From the NCBI GenBank assembly GCA_014799405.1, contig JAAVIA010000016.1, forward strand, positions 1-39,023: a stretch of 39,023 nt of DNA, given 5' to 3'. Positions within the stretch are counted from its first letter, which is position 1, and each line of letters starts with the position of its first letter. The position numbers and the translations under genes were made by a program. The stretch comes from Lachnospiraceae bacterium. Its GTDB lineage: Bacteria > Bacillota > Clostridia > Lachnospirales > Lachnospiraceae. Positions 27,850-36,119 of the stretch are shown here, piece after piece. The notes beneath the pieces are model-generated. The model saw only the letters and a list, made by a program, of their open reading frames with translations, was not told the origin of the DNA and ran no database searches.

Positions 27850-29643
27850 TCAGAAAACAGTGTCAACCCACGTTTCTTCTGTGTCATTATCATTGTCTTC
27901 AACACTATGTTTTTGTATGCCCATGTAAGGCAATATATTTTTAAAAACCTCTCCCGCAACGGGAGCTGCTATTGTTCCTCCATAATAGGCTCCTTCAGGC
28001 TCATCAATAAGCACGAGCACCATAACCTGCGGATTATCTGATGGGGCAAAGCCCAAAAACGATGCAATGTACTTTCCATTTCCACGTGGCAGCTTCTCGC
28101 TTGTAGCTGTCTTCCCCCCTATGTCGAACCCTTCAACATAAGCCTTACCGCCAGTCCCCTCCGAGACAACAGCATCAAGAAGATATTTCATTTTTTCTGA
28201 TGTTTCCTCGGATATAGCACCGTCCGTTTCCGCATATTCAAGTTTTTCAATTATATTATTGTTCTGGTCGGTTACATATAAGCCAAAATGTGGCGTTATA
28301 AGTCTTCCTCCATTCACAACCGCCGATGCGGCCCTCATAAGCTGTAGTGGCGTTATCTGAAAAGACTGTCCAAAGGACATTACAGCCATATCAACGGTTT
28401 TTACATTTTCCTGCTTATGAAAGATTGAAGTAGCCTCACCGGGAAGGTCTATGCCTGTTTTCTCAAAGAGTCCGAGGCTTTTCAAGTGCTTGTAAAAATT
28501 ATCCTTGCCAAGCTTCAGCCCCACATCCATAAACACCGGATTACAGGAATTCATAATTCCCTCCTTGAAGGTTTCCTGTCCATGTCCTGCAACCTTATGG
28601 CACCTTATCCTCCGGTCCTCAACAACTCTGTATCCCGGACAATAAAAGCTGTCATCCTCTTTTACAACTCCCTCCTCAAGTGCGGCTGTTGCCGTCACTA
28701 TCTTAAATGCAGAGCCCGGTTCATATGTGTCGCTTATCGGAAAACATCTCCACATCTGATTCAGCATATCCTGTTTTTCCTTATCTGTTGTGCCCTCAGG
28801 TGTCTCCACATTAAGCTCAAAGGGATTGTTAAGGTCATATTCAGGGACATCCGTCAAACCGTAAATCTCGCCGTTTTGAGGATTCATAATTATGATACAA
28901 ACCCTTTTAGCTGATTTCTTATTCAGAATTTCCATCGCCTTTGCTTCAATATAGGTTTGTATATTTGCATCTATTGTAAGCACGAGATTGTTGCCGGGAA
29001 CAGGCTCAACCCGTGTCTTAGCCTTATTTTTTATTTCGATTCCCCTTGCGTCCGTAAGGGTATTTATGCTTCCGTCTGTTCCTGCAAGCACATTATCATA
29101 CTGTACCTCTATACCTACAATTCCCTGATTGTCTGCACCGGTAAAGCCTATAATCTTCGAGGCAAGCGTACTGTAGGGGTAGTATCTTTTGTAATCGTCA
29201 TCTACCATGACGCCGTCCAAATTAAGCTCACGTATCTCATCAGCAATATTCTTATCAACATTACTTTTTATTTTTTCCCTTGAGGATACCTTTTCAACTC
29301 TTTTCCTTACCTCCGCCTCGTCTATGTCCAGTTTAGATGATAAAACCTCAATGACCCGTTCAGGCTCGGTTATCTGATTATGAATTACCGATATGGAGCA
29401 GACAGGCTTATTTGATGCAAGGCAAACTCCGTTTCTGTCATATATAATCCCACGTCTCGCCTTTATACTTCTCTCCCTTTCCTGTACAAGAATAGCCATC
29501 TCACCATATTTATCTGCACCTGAAACCATAAGCATATAAATTCTTACGGATACCACCGTGGAAAAAATTATTATCACCGCCACAAAAAAGGTAAGTCTTT
29601 TCATACTGTGTACTAGGAACAAATCTGATTTATAGTCTTCCAT
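27850..29643 (-). CDS. SpoVD/FtsI-like class B penicillin-binding protein (KTA instead of KTG)
   Basis: EPGSAFKIVTA (SxxK), MNSCNPVF (SxN), GGKTATSEKLPRGNGKY; C-terminal YYGGTIAAPVAGEVFKNILPYMGI as in SpoVD-type PBPs. ATG at 29643 preferred. Confidence 0.9.
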   Translation of the reverse strand: MEDYKSDLFLVHSMKRLTFFVAVIIIFSTVVSVRIYMLMVSGADKYGEMAILVQERERSIKARRGIIYDRNGVCLASNKPVCSISVIHNQITEPERVIEVLSSKLDIDEAEVRKRVEKVSSREKIKSNVDKNIADEIRELNLDGVMVDDDYKRYYPYSTLASKIIGFTGADNQGIVGIEVQYDNVLAGTDGSINTLTDARGIEIKNKAKTRVEPVPGNNLVLTIDANIQTYIEAKAMEILNKKSAKRVCIIIMNPQNGEIYGLTDVPEYDLNNPFELNVETPEGTTDKEKQDMLNQMWRCFPISDTYEPGSAFKIVTATAALEEGVVKEDDSFYCPGYRVVEDRRIRCHKVAGHGQETFKEGIMNSCNPVFMDVGLKLGKDNFYKHLKSLGLFEKTGIDLPGEATSIFHKQENVKTVDMAVMSFGQSFQITPLQLMRAASAVVNGGRLITPHFGLYVTDQNNNIIEKLEYAETDGAISEETSEKMKYLLDAVVSEGTGGKAYVEGFDIGGKTATSEKLPRGNGKYIASFLGFAPSDNPQVMVLVLIDEPEGAYYGGTIAAPVAGEVFKNILPYMGIQKHSVEDNDNDTEETWVDTVF

Positions 29644-29715
29644 AAACACGACCTGAAAGGAACATTATTATTAAATTGTATTGCAAAAAACAAAAATGTA
29701 TAACATCAAAAACTG

Positions 29716-31785
29716 TTATTCCGTATTTTCGGTGCTTTCCTCCGTGCTGCTCTCCTCGGTATTATCCTCAGAGCCGCCTTCCGTATCTTCCCCGGTATCC
29801 TCGGTAGTTCCCTCTGTGTTTTCTCCTGTAGAACCGCTTTCTGCGTTATCCTCGTAAGGATTTTCTCCGCCTGCAATATCGTCCTCAGGAATCACATCCC
29901 CATATATTCCATCTACAACCTCATTTGTGGCATTTTCATAATCAATATCGTAGTTGTCATTTGTTTTATATATATTCATATAAGGGAACACTTCCTTTGA
30001 AATTTCCCTGAACAGATTTTTAGCTGCAAGGCTGTAGGACTGTTTTCCGGGTTCATCAACAACAACATAAATCATTACCTTAGGGTCATCAACAGGGGCA
30101 AAGCCGATAAATGACAGGATGTATTTACCATTTCCACGAGGAAGCTTCTCAGCAGTTCCACTCTTTCCTCCTACTTCATAGCCCTCAACGCCCGCAAGCT
30201 CACCGGTTCCCTCCTCAACGACCTGAAAAAGTATGTTTCTCATTGTGGCTGAAGTTTCTTCGGAAATGGTTCTTCTTACAAGTACGTTTTTCTTACTGTC
30301 GATTATATTTCCGTTTTCATCCTCAATGCGCTGTACTACGCTTGGTTCATAATAATACCCTCCATTTATAAGAGAACAGAATGCTGTTCCAAGCTGTACC
30401 ATTGACACACACACGCCTTGTCCAAAGGAGGAGGTTGCAAGTTCGACCTCATTCAAAGTGTCCTTATGATATACAACAAGACTAAAGGAATCCTCATCAG
30501 GCTCTCCCGGGATATCGACATTTGTCATTTGTCCAAAACCGAAGCGTACCTGATATTTATCAAATTTAGCTGAACCCTCCTTTGCCGCAATCTGCATAAG
30601 CGCATCATTGCAGGAATTTTCTATGGATTGGGCAATGGTCTGCTCTCCATGTCCCGCATGAAACCAGCATTTTATATAATAGATATCCTTCTGCTCACCA
30701 CCGTCACACAAAAACATATCATTCTTGTCTATTACATTTTCCTCCAATGCTCCTGCAACGGTAAACGCTTTGTATGTGGAACCGGGTTCATAAACATCAC
30801 TTATTGCAAAATTCCTCCAAAGCTTATTAAGTGCATCTATTCTTTCATCATCAGTGGCATTTTTCATGTATTCCTCAAATTCCTCATCCGTCATGTTAGG
30901 AAACTGATATCTTGTAGCATCGGTATCATATGCATCATTTGGGTCAAAGGTATGAGAGTTATACATTGCAAGTATGTTACAGGTTTTAGGGTCCATTACA
31001 AGCACCGACACATTACGGGCGCTTTCCTCCCCTGCCATAAACTCGTCAACCTTTTCCTGTACAATTGATTGCAGCTTAGCATCAATACTTGTAACGAGGT
31101 TATAGCCGTTTACCGCAGGTTCGACCGTCTGTGTCATGCTGTAATCCTCATTGAGATATGAGTACTGCCTACCATTATAGCCATTTAAGTAGCTGTTATA
31201 GTTTTGTTCAATTCCATACAGTCCCACATTTCCGCTTACGGTAAATCCCAACAGGTGACACGCAAGCTCATTATTGGGATAAATGCGCACATATTCTTCC
31301 TCAAGATATACACCTGTTACAAGTTTACCCTCATCAGACTTGCAATAGTCTTGAAAAGGCTTAACTTCTTCATACTCAAGCTTTTTCTTTGCGATTTCAT
31401 AATAAGAGTTTTCGTTTGACAAAAGCTTGTTCAGCTCTGCATCCGTAAAACCAAAATACTGTTTTATGGCATTTTTTGTAACGTCTGTTGCATCCTTATT
31501 TATGGGATTGAGAATATTTTTCGGCTCAAGTATAAGATTGTAAACCTTTTTTGTAGTGGCAAGGACTGTTCCGTTTGCATCTATAATGTCCCCCCGCCTG
31601 TAGGGTATTACGGTGCTCGAATAGCCCTGCTGTGCCAAAACATTCTGCTCGTACTTTGCTCCCTTACTTACGGTTATATTGATAAGATTACATACAAGAA
31701 CGGCAAAAACTGCTAAAAATGCTCCCATAGCAACTAGCAGTCTCTTTTTCATCTTTGCTACAAATCTATGTCTCTTTTTTGCCAT
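29716..31785 (-). CDS. Class B penicillin-binding protein (FtsI/PBP2-like) with acidic Glu/Thr/Ser-rich C-terminal tail
   Basis: EPGSTYKAFTVA (SxxK), ENSCNDALM (SxN), GGKSGTAEKLPRGNGKY; tail SGSTGENTEGTTEDTGEDTEGGSEDNTEESSTEESTENTE. Confidence 0.93.
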   Translation of the reverse strand: MAKKRHRFVAKMKKRLLVAMGAFLAVFAVLVCNLINITVSKGAKYEQNVLAQQGYSSTVIPYRRGDIIDANGTVLATTKKVYNLILEPKNILNPINKDATDVTKNAIKQYFGFTDAELNKLLSNENSYYEIAKKKLEYEEVKPFQDYCKSDEGKLVTGVYLEEEYVRIYPNNELACHLLGFTVSGNVGLYGIEQNYNSYLNGYNGRQYSYLNEDYSMTQTVEPAVNGYNLVTSIDAKLQSIVQEKVDEFMAGEESARNVSVLVMDPKTCNILAMYNSHTFDPNDAYDTDATRYQFPNMTDEEFEEYMKNATDDERIDALNKLWRNFAISDVYEPGSTYKAFTVAGALEENVIDKNDMFLCDGGEQKDIYYIKCWFHAGHGEQTIAQSIENSCNDALMQIAAKEGSAKFDKYQVRFGFGQMTNVDIPGEPDEDSFSLVVYHKDTLNEVELATSSFGQGVCVSMVQLGTAFCSLINGGYYYEPSVVQRIEDENGNIIDSKKNVLVRRTISEETSATMRNILFQVVEEGTGELAGVEGYEVGGKSGTAEKLPRGNGKYILSFIGFAPVDDPKVMIYVVVDEPGKQSYSLAAKNLFREISKEVFPYMNIYKTNDNYDIDYENATNEVVDGIYGDVIPEDDIAGGENPYEDNAESGSTGENTEGTTEDTGEDTEGGSEDNTEESSTEESTENTE

Positions 31786-31832
31786 TCAACATTCCACCTT
31801 TGTCTTTTCCTAAACACCAAAATTTCCCGAGG

Positions 31833-32315
31833 CTAATTTGCCTCAGGAACATCACGATATTGCTTTACATAATCCTCATTTGCGCTCTCATAATATATTA
31901 TCTGTCCACTTCTTGCATAAACCATTCCAAGTTCGTTTGTCGCCACATCATATATTTCATCTAACGTATACATGCTTTCTATACTCGACTTATACGCTGC
32001 ATTATCTGTCTGTGCCTCCTCAAGCAGTGCCTCCAGGCTGTTTATGTTTCTTTTCTGCTCACTTACTCTTGTTTCCATATAAAGCATTACAACACATGCG
32101 GCAATCATTATGCATACAGATGCAACAACAAATATTGTATATTTGAGATTAAATGCAAGTGCCCTGTCAAGTGATGCAGGAACACTCTGCTTTTTGTTTT
32201 TATTTTTCCTTGGCGGTTCAATTTCAGGACCAATCCGTCTGGCAGGTGCTTCATTCACTTTTCTTACAACGCTGCCCTCAACCACATAGCCCATACTTCT
32301 TGTTCTCTCGTTCAT
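31833..32315 (-). CDS. ftsL: FtsL-like / septum formation initiator-like protein
   Basis: Small single-TM protein with following coiled coil (ETRVSEQKRNINSLEALLEEAQTDNAAYKSSIESMYTLDEIYDVATNELGMVYA), between rsmH and PBP. Start at MNERT with GGGAG SD. Confidence 0.8.
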   Translation of the reverse strand: MNERTRSMGYVVEGSVVRKVNEAPARRIGPEIEPPRKNKNKKQSVPASLDRALAFNLKYTIFVVASVCIMIAACVVMLYMETRVSEQKRNINSLEALLEEAQTDNAAYKSSIESMYTLDEIYDVATNELGMVYARSGQIIYYESANEDYVKQYRDVPEAN

Positions 32316-32348
32316 GTATTCATCTCCCTTTTTTGAACATCGCCTCAC

Positions 32349-33296
32349 CTATGGTGACACAATTGTTTTTTCAAACACTCTTAATTTTGAGCTTTTTGCT
32401 CTCCTGTTTTCCCTAAGTTCTTTTTCACTTGGTGCAACAGGTTTTCTTGTTATTACCGTTCCCGTCGGTATCCGTCCGCATGTGCATACCGGAAAATTCG
32501 GAGGGCATATGCATGGCGACATATTTTTTCTGAATATATTTTTTACAATCCTGTCCTCCAGGGAATGAAATGTTATAATGGAAAGCCTTCCACCCGGATT
32601 AAGGAGTTCTATCATTTTATCTACGGAATTTTCCAATACACTAAGCTCATGATTGAGTTCTATTCTGATAGCCTGAAATGTTTTTTTAGAAGGATGTCCC
32701 GAGTTCTGTCTTACCTTGGCAGGTATGGCCGCTTTTATTATTTCATTAAGCTCTCCCGTCGTTTCTATATCCTTTTCTTGTCTTGCTCTCACAATATGCT
32801 TTGCTATGTTTTTTGCAAAGCCTTCCTCACCATAGTCTCTTATTACTCTGAAAAGTTCCATCTCAGAATAACCATTCACTATATCCTTTGCTGTAGTTTC
32901 CATACTCTGATCCATACGCATGTCAAGGGGCGTATCTTCCTTGTATGTAAATCCTCTGTCAGCATTATCAAGCTGATATGAAGAAACCCCAAGGTCAAGG
33001 ACTATACCGTCGACACCGCCGACGGACAGTCCTTTTAATATGGAGTCTATATCCTGATAATTACTATGGACAATTGTCACCTTGTCCTTGTAACGGTCAA
33101 GCCTTTTTGTTGCTGCGGCTATCGCATCCAAATCCTGGTCAATTCCAATAAGTCTTCCGCCCACACCGAGGCGTTTACATATTTCCAAGGAATGACCACC
33201 ACCACCTAATGTTCCATCAACATATATTCCATTTGATTTTATATTTAAGCTTTCAATGGTTTCATCAAGAAGAACCGAAATGTGTTTAAACTCCAT
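32349..33296 (-). CDS. rsmH: 16S rRNA (cytosine1402-N4)-methyltransferase
   Basis: [76 protein letters not shown]. Start MEFKH at 33296 with AGGAG SD. Confidence 0.98.
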   Translation of the reverse strand: MEFKHISVLLDETIESLNIKSNGIYVDGTLGGGGHSLEICKRLGVGGRLIGIDQDLDAIAAATKRLDRYKDKVTIVHSNYQDIDSILKGLSVGGVDGIVLDLGVSSYQLDNADRGFTYKEDTPLDMRMDQSMETTAKDIVNGYSEMELFRVIRDYGEEGFAKNIAKHIVRARQEKDIETTGELNEIIKAAIPAKVRQNSGHPSKKTFQAIRIELNHELSVLENSVDKMIELLNPGGRLSIITFHSLEDRIVKNIFRKNMSPCICPPNFPVCTCGRIPTGTVITRKPVAPSEKELRENRRAKSSKLRVFEKTIVSP

Positions 33297-33306
33297 TTTC
33301 TGTCTC

Positions 33307-33750
33307 CTATATTCCATATTTTGCGCTTACATCCATTGATATCTCATTTATATCCATGTTGTCCATGCTGTTAAATTTCTCCCAAGAATCCTTATTCCAT
33401 ATCTCAGCTATAGAGCCGTTTCCAACAAGGACAACCTCCTTATCTATGTTCGCCCATGCTCTTAAATTTTGCGGAATAACGATTCTGTACTGTCCGTCGA
33501 CCTCACAGTCCGATGCTGAGCCTTGAAAGAAAAGCTTGAATTTACGGGCATTCATATCTGAAACAGGAAGTGCGTTAAGCTTTTCTGAAAAAGCCTCCCA
33601 CTCGCTTTCCGGATAAGCATATATATTATGGTCCATGCCCTGACAAAGCACAAAATTATCTCCAAGACCTACCCTAAGTCTTGCCGGTATAATTAATCTG
33701 CCCTTTGCGTCCAGATTATGATTTGACTCACCCTTCATGCCCTTTGTCAT
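33307..33750 (-). CDS. mraZ: Transcriptional regulator MraZ
   Basis: [26 protein letters not shown]; second half [21 protein letters not shown]; first gene of the dcw cluster. Confidence 0.97.
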   Translation of the reverse strand: MTKGMKGESNHNLDAKGRLIIPARLRVGLGDNFVLCQGMDHNIYAYPESEWEAFSEKLNALPVSDMNARKFKLFFQGSASDCEVDGQYRIVIPQNLRAWANIDKEVVLVGNGSIAEIWNKDSWEKFNSMDNMDINEISMDVSAKYGI

Positions 33751-33816
33751 CTTCCGCTTTTATCCTTTCTACTTAGGGAACGTCTCCCCTAAGTAAATTT
33801 ATGTGGTGTTATGTAA

Positions 33817-33860
33817 CTCCACCAAGCTACACCTTAACACCACTTAGCATCCACTTCACC
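33817..33860 (-). promoter_or_regulatory. Putative MraZ operator: GTG-containing direct repeats at about 10-11 bp period
   Basis: Minus strand GGGTGAAGTGGATGCTAAGTGGTGTTAAGGTGTAGCTTGGTGGAG, placed just downstream of a -10 box and upstream of mraZ. Confidence 0.7.
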
Positions 33861-33861
33861 C

Positions 33862-33890
33862 ATTTTATTACATAAAAAAAAGAATTGCAA
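33862..33890 (-). promoter_or_regulatory. Predicted sigma-A promoter for the dcw cluster
   Basis: Minus strand TTGCAA - 17 bp - TAAAAT. Confidence 0.65.
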
Positions 33891-33912
33891 TAGGCAAATC
33901 GCAATTCTTTTT
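33877..33912 (-). terminator. Intrinsic terminator downstream of lgt
   Basis: AAAAAGAATTGC-N12-GCAATTCTTTTT; minus-strand stem followed by T8. Confidence 0.85.
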
Positions 33913-33976
33913 GCATTATCAGTTTAAAATGTCACAAAACATATGTTTTGTTTTTGTGTATATTGTACAATGAGTA

Positions 33977-34915
33977 TTATTCATCAACATCCACTTTACT
34001 TTTATTTGATACTATTTCTGCATAATCCATACGTTTTTTTACAAGTATTACGGATGCTACAAGGACACATACAGCAGCCAAAAGCTGAGAAACACGAATG
34101 TTAAGTCCCGAAATCATAAGAGAATCTGTTCTAAGCCCCTCAATCCACACACGACCGAGCCCATATCCCCAAAGGTATATTAAAAACAGTTCTCCGTCAA
34201 ACTTCTTATGTTTTCTGTATAACATTATAATAATAAGAAGCGCAAGATTCCACAGTGATTCATAAAGGAATGTAGGATGAACGCTTATCCAATGCATTCC
34301 GTCAATGGTAACTACATTTTCTGCCATTTTCTGAGTAATTACACCTGATGAAACAAGCCCGTTTAAGTTTGAGTTTGCACTGAAATAATTAACAGGAATG
34401 CACATGGCAAAAAGGGAATCCGTATATTCTCCAAACGCTTCCCTATTAAAGAAATTACCCCACCGACCCATTATCTGCCCTATAAGAAGACCTATGGATA
34501 TTGTGTCAGCCATAAGCGGAAAGCTTACTTTCTTTTTCCTTGCAAATATAATTGTGACAATTACACCTGCAATTATTCCTCCGTAAACGGCAAGCCCTCC
34601 GTTTCTTATATTGATAATGTCTATCAGGGTATTCTTAAAGCCCTTTCCTGCCTGAAAATAGTCCTTCCAGCTAAAAATAATATAATAAACCCTTGCACCA
34701 AGTATTGCCGGTATAACAAGCCAAAGAACATAGTCAAGATAAAGCTCATCATCTTGTCCCGTCCGCTTTGCTTCCTTCGACACTAATATATACGCCATCA
34801 AAAACCCAAAGGCAATTATTATGCCATAAAATTTTATTTCAAATCCAAAAACGGAAAAGCCGTCCTTTACATTTTTCAGAACAATTCCAAGATTCGGAAA
34901 TCTTATATCTAACAT
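33977..34915 (-). CDS. lgt: Prolipoprotein diacylglyceryl transferase
   Basis: FYGIIIAFGFLMAYILV, RNGGLAVYGGIIAG, GQIMGRWGNFFNREAFG, HPTFLYESLWNL. Confidence 0.97.
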   Translation of the reverse strand: MLDIRFPNLGIVLKNVKDGFSVFGFEIKFYGIIIAFGFLMAYILVSKEAKRTGQDDELYLDYVLWLVIPAILGARVYYIIFSWKDYFQAGKGFKNTLIDIINIRNGGLAVYGGIIAGVIVTIIFARKKKVSFPLMADTISIGLLIGQIMGRWGNFFNREAFGEYTDSLFAMCIPVNYFSANSNLNGLVSSGVITQKMAENVVTIDGMHWISVHPTFLYESLWNLALLIIIMLYRKHKKFDGELFLIYLWGYGLGRVWIEGLRTDSLMISGLNIRVSQLLAAVCVLVASVILVKKRMDYAEIVSNKSKVDVDE

Positions 34916-34925
34916 ATTCTAACCT

Positions 34926-36023
34926 CTATACATTAAATTTGAACAGAATCACATCTCCGTCCTTAACAACATATTCTTTACCTTCCTGCCTTACAAGTCC
35001 CTTTTCCTTCGCCGCAAGCATGGTACCTGCTTCCATCAGGTCATTGAATGCAACAACCTCCGCTTTTATAAAGCCTCTCTCAAAATCAGTGTGGATTTTT
35101 CCTGCTGCCTGAGGTGCCTTTGTTCCATCCGTGATTGTCCATGCCCTTGTCTCATCCTCTCCCGAAGTAAGGTAGCTGATAAGTCCAAGCAGCGAATAGC
35201 TTGCCTTGATAAGCTTGTCAAGACCGGACTCGGAAACACCGAGCTCCTCCAAAAACATCATCTTTTCGTCGTCATCAAGCTCTGATATCTCCTGTTCAAT
35301 CTGGGCACAAACGGCAAACACCTCACTGCCAAATTCCTTTGCGTAGGTCTTTACCTTCTGTACATACTCGTTTGAAGCGCCGTCATCCGCTATATCCTCC
35401 TCGGATACATTTGCCGCAAATATAACAGGCTTGCCGGTAAGCAGATTGTATTCCTTAAGCCATTTTATCTCGTCCTCATCATCTGTCTCATATGTTATGG
35501 CAGGCTTTCCCGCCTCAAGGTGAGCCTTCATATTTTTCTGAAGCTCAAGCTCCTTTGCAAGCGTCTTATTGTTGTTTGCCCCTCTTACAGTTTTGGCAAT
35601 CCTTCTGTCCAGCACTTCTATATCAGCAAATATAAGCTCAAGATTTATTGTCTCTATATCCCTAACTGGGTCAACGGAGCCGTCCACATGGATTACATTT
35701 GAATCCTCAAAACACCTTACAACATGAACGATTGCATCCGTCTCTCTTATATTAGAAAGAAACTGGTTACCAAGTCCCTCACCCTTTGATGCTCCTTTCA
35801 CAAGTCCTGCTATATCAACAAACTCTATAACGGCAGGCGTTGTTTTTGCTGAGTTGTACATCTTTGTAAGGGCATCCAGTCTCTTATCCGGTACAGGAAC
35901 AACTCCAACATTAGGGTCTATGGTACAGAACGGATAGTTTGCAGATTCCGCCCCTGCCTTTGTCAACGAGTTAAATAATGTGCTTTTTCCCACGTTCGGG
36001 AGCCCGACGATTCCGAGTTTCAT
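34926..36023 (-). CDS. ychF: Redox-regulated/ribosome-associated ATPase YchF (Obg family)
   Basis: MKLGIVGLPNVGKSTLFNSLTKAGAESANYPFCTIDPNVGVVPVPD; KGEGLGNQFLSNIRETDAIVHVVRCFED. Confidence 0.98.
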   Translation of the reverse strand: MKLGIVGLPNVGKSTLFNSLTKAGAESANYPFCTIDPNVGVVPVPDKRLDALTKMYNSAKTTPAVIEFVDIAGLVKGASKGEGLGNQFLSNIRETDAIVHVVRCFEDSNVIHVDGSVDPVRDIETINLELIFADIEVLDRRIAKTVRGANNNKTLAKELELQKNMKAHLEAGKPAITYETDDEDEIKWLKEYNLLTGKPVIFAANVSEEDIADDGASNEYVQKVKTYAKEFGSEVFAVCAQIEQEISELDDDEKMMFLEELGVSESGLDKLIKASYSLLGLISYLTSGEDETRAWTITDGTKAPQAAGKIHTDFERGFIKAEVVAFNDLMEAGTMLAAKEKGLVRQEGKEYVVKDGDVILFKFNV

Positions 36024-36119
36024 TTTTATCTATTTCCTCCTAGTAAAAATCATAACATAAAATACAAATATATTTTCCCATATATTTGCAGGTCCATGTA
36101 AGTATATACCATATTCCTT

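Noticed and set aside
33771-33794. mraZ leader hairpin as another E1/E2 copy because of CTTAG/CTAAG
   Set aside because: Lacks CGGTAC stem and AAAATAC loop; similarity is limited to 5-6 nt.
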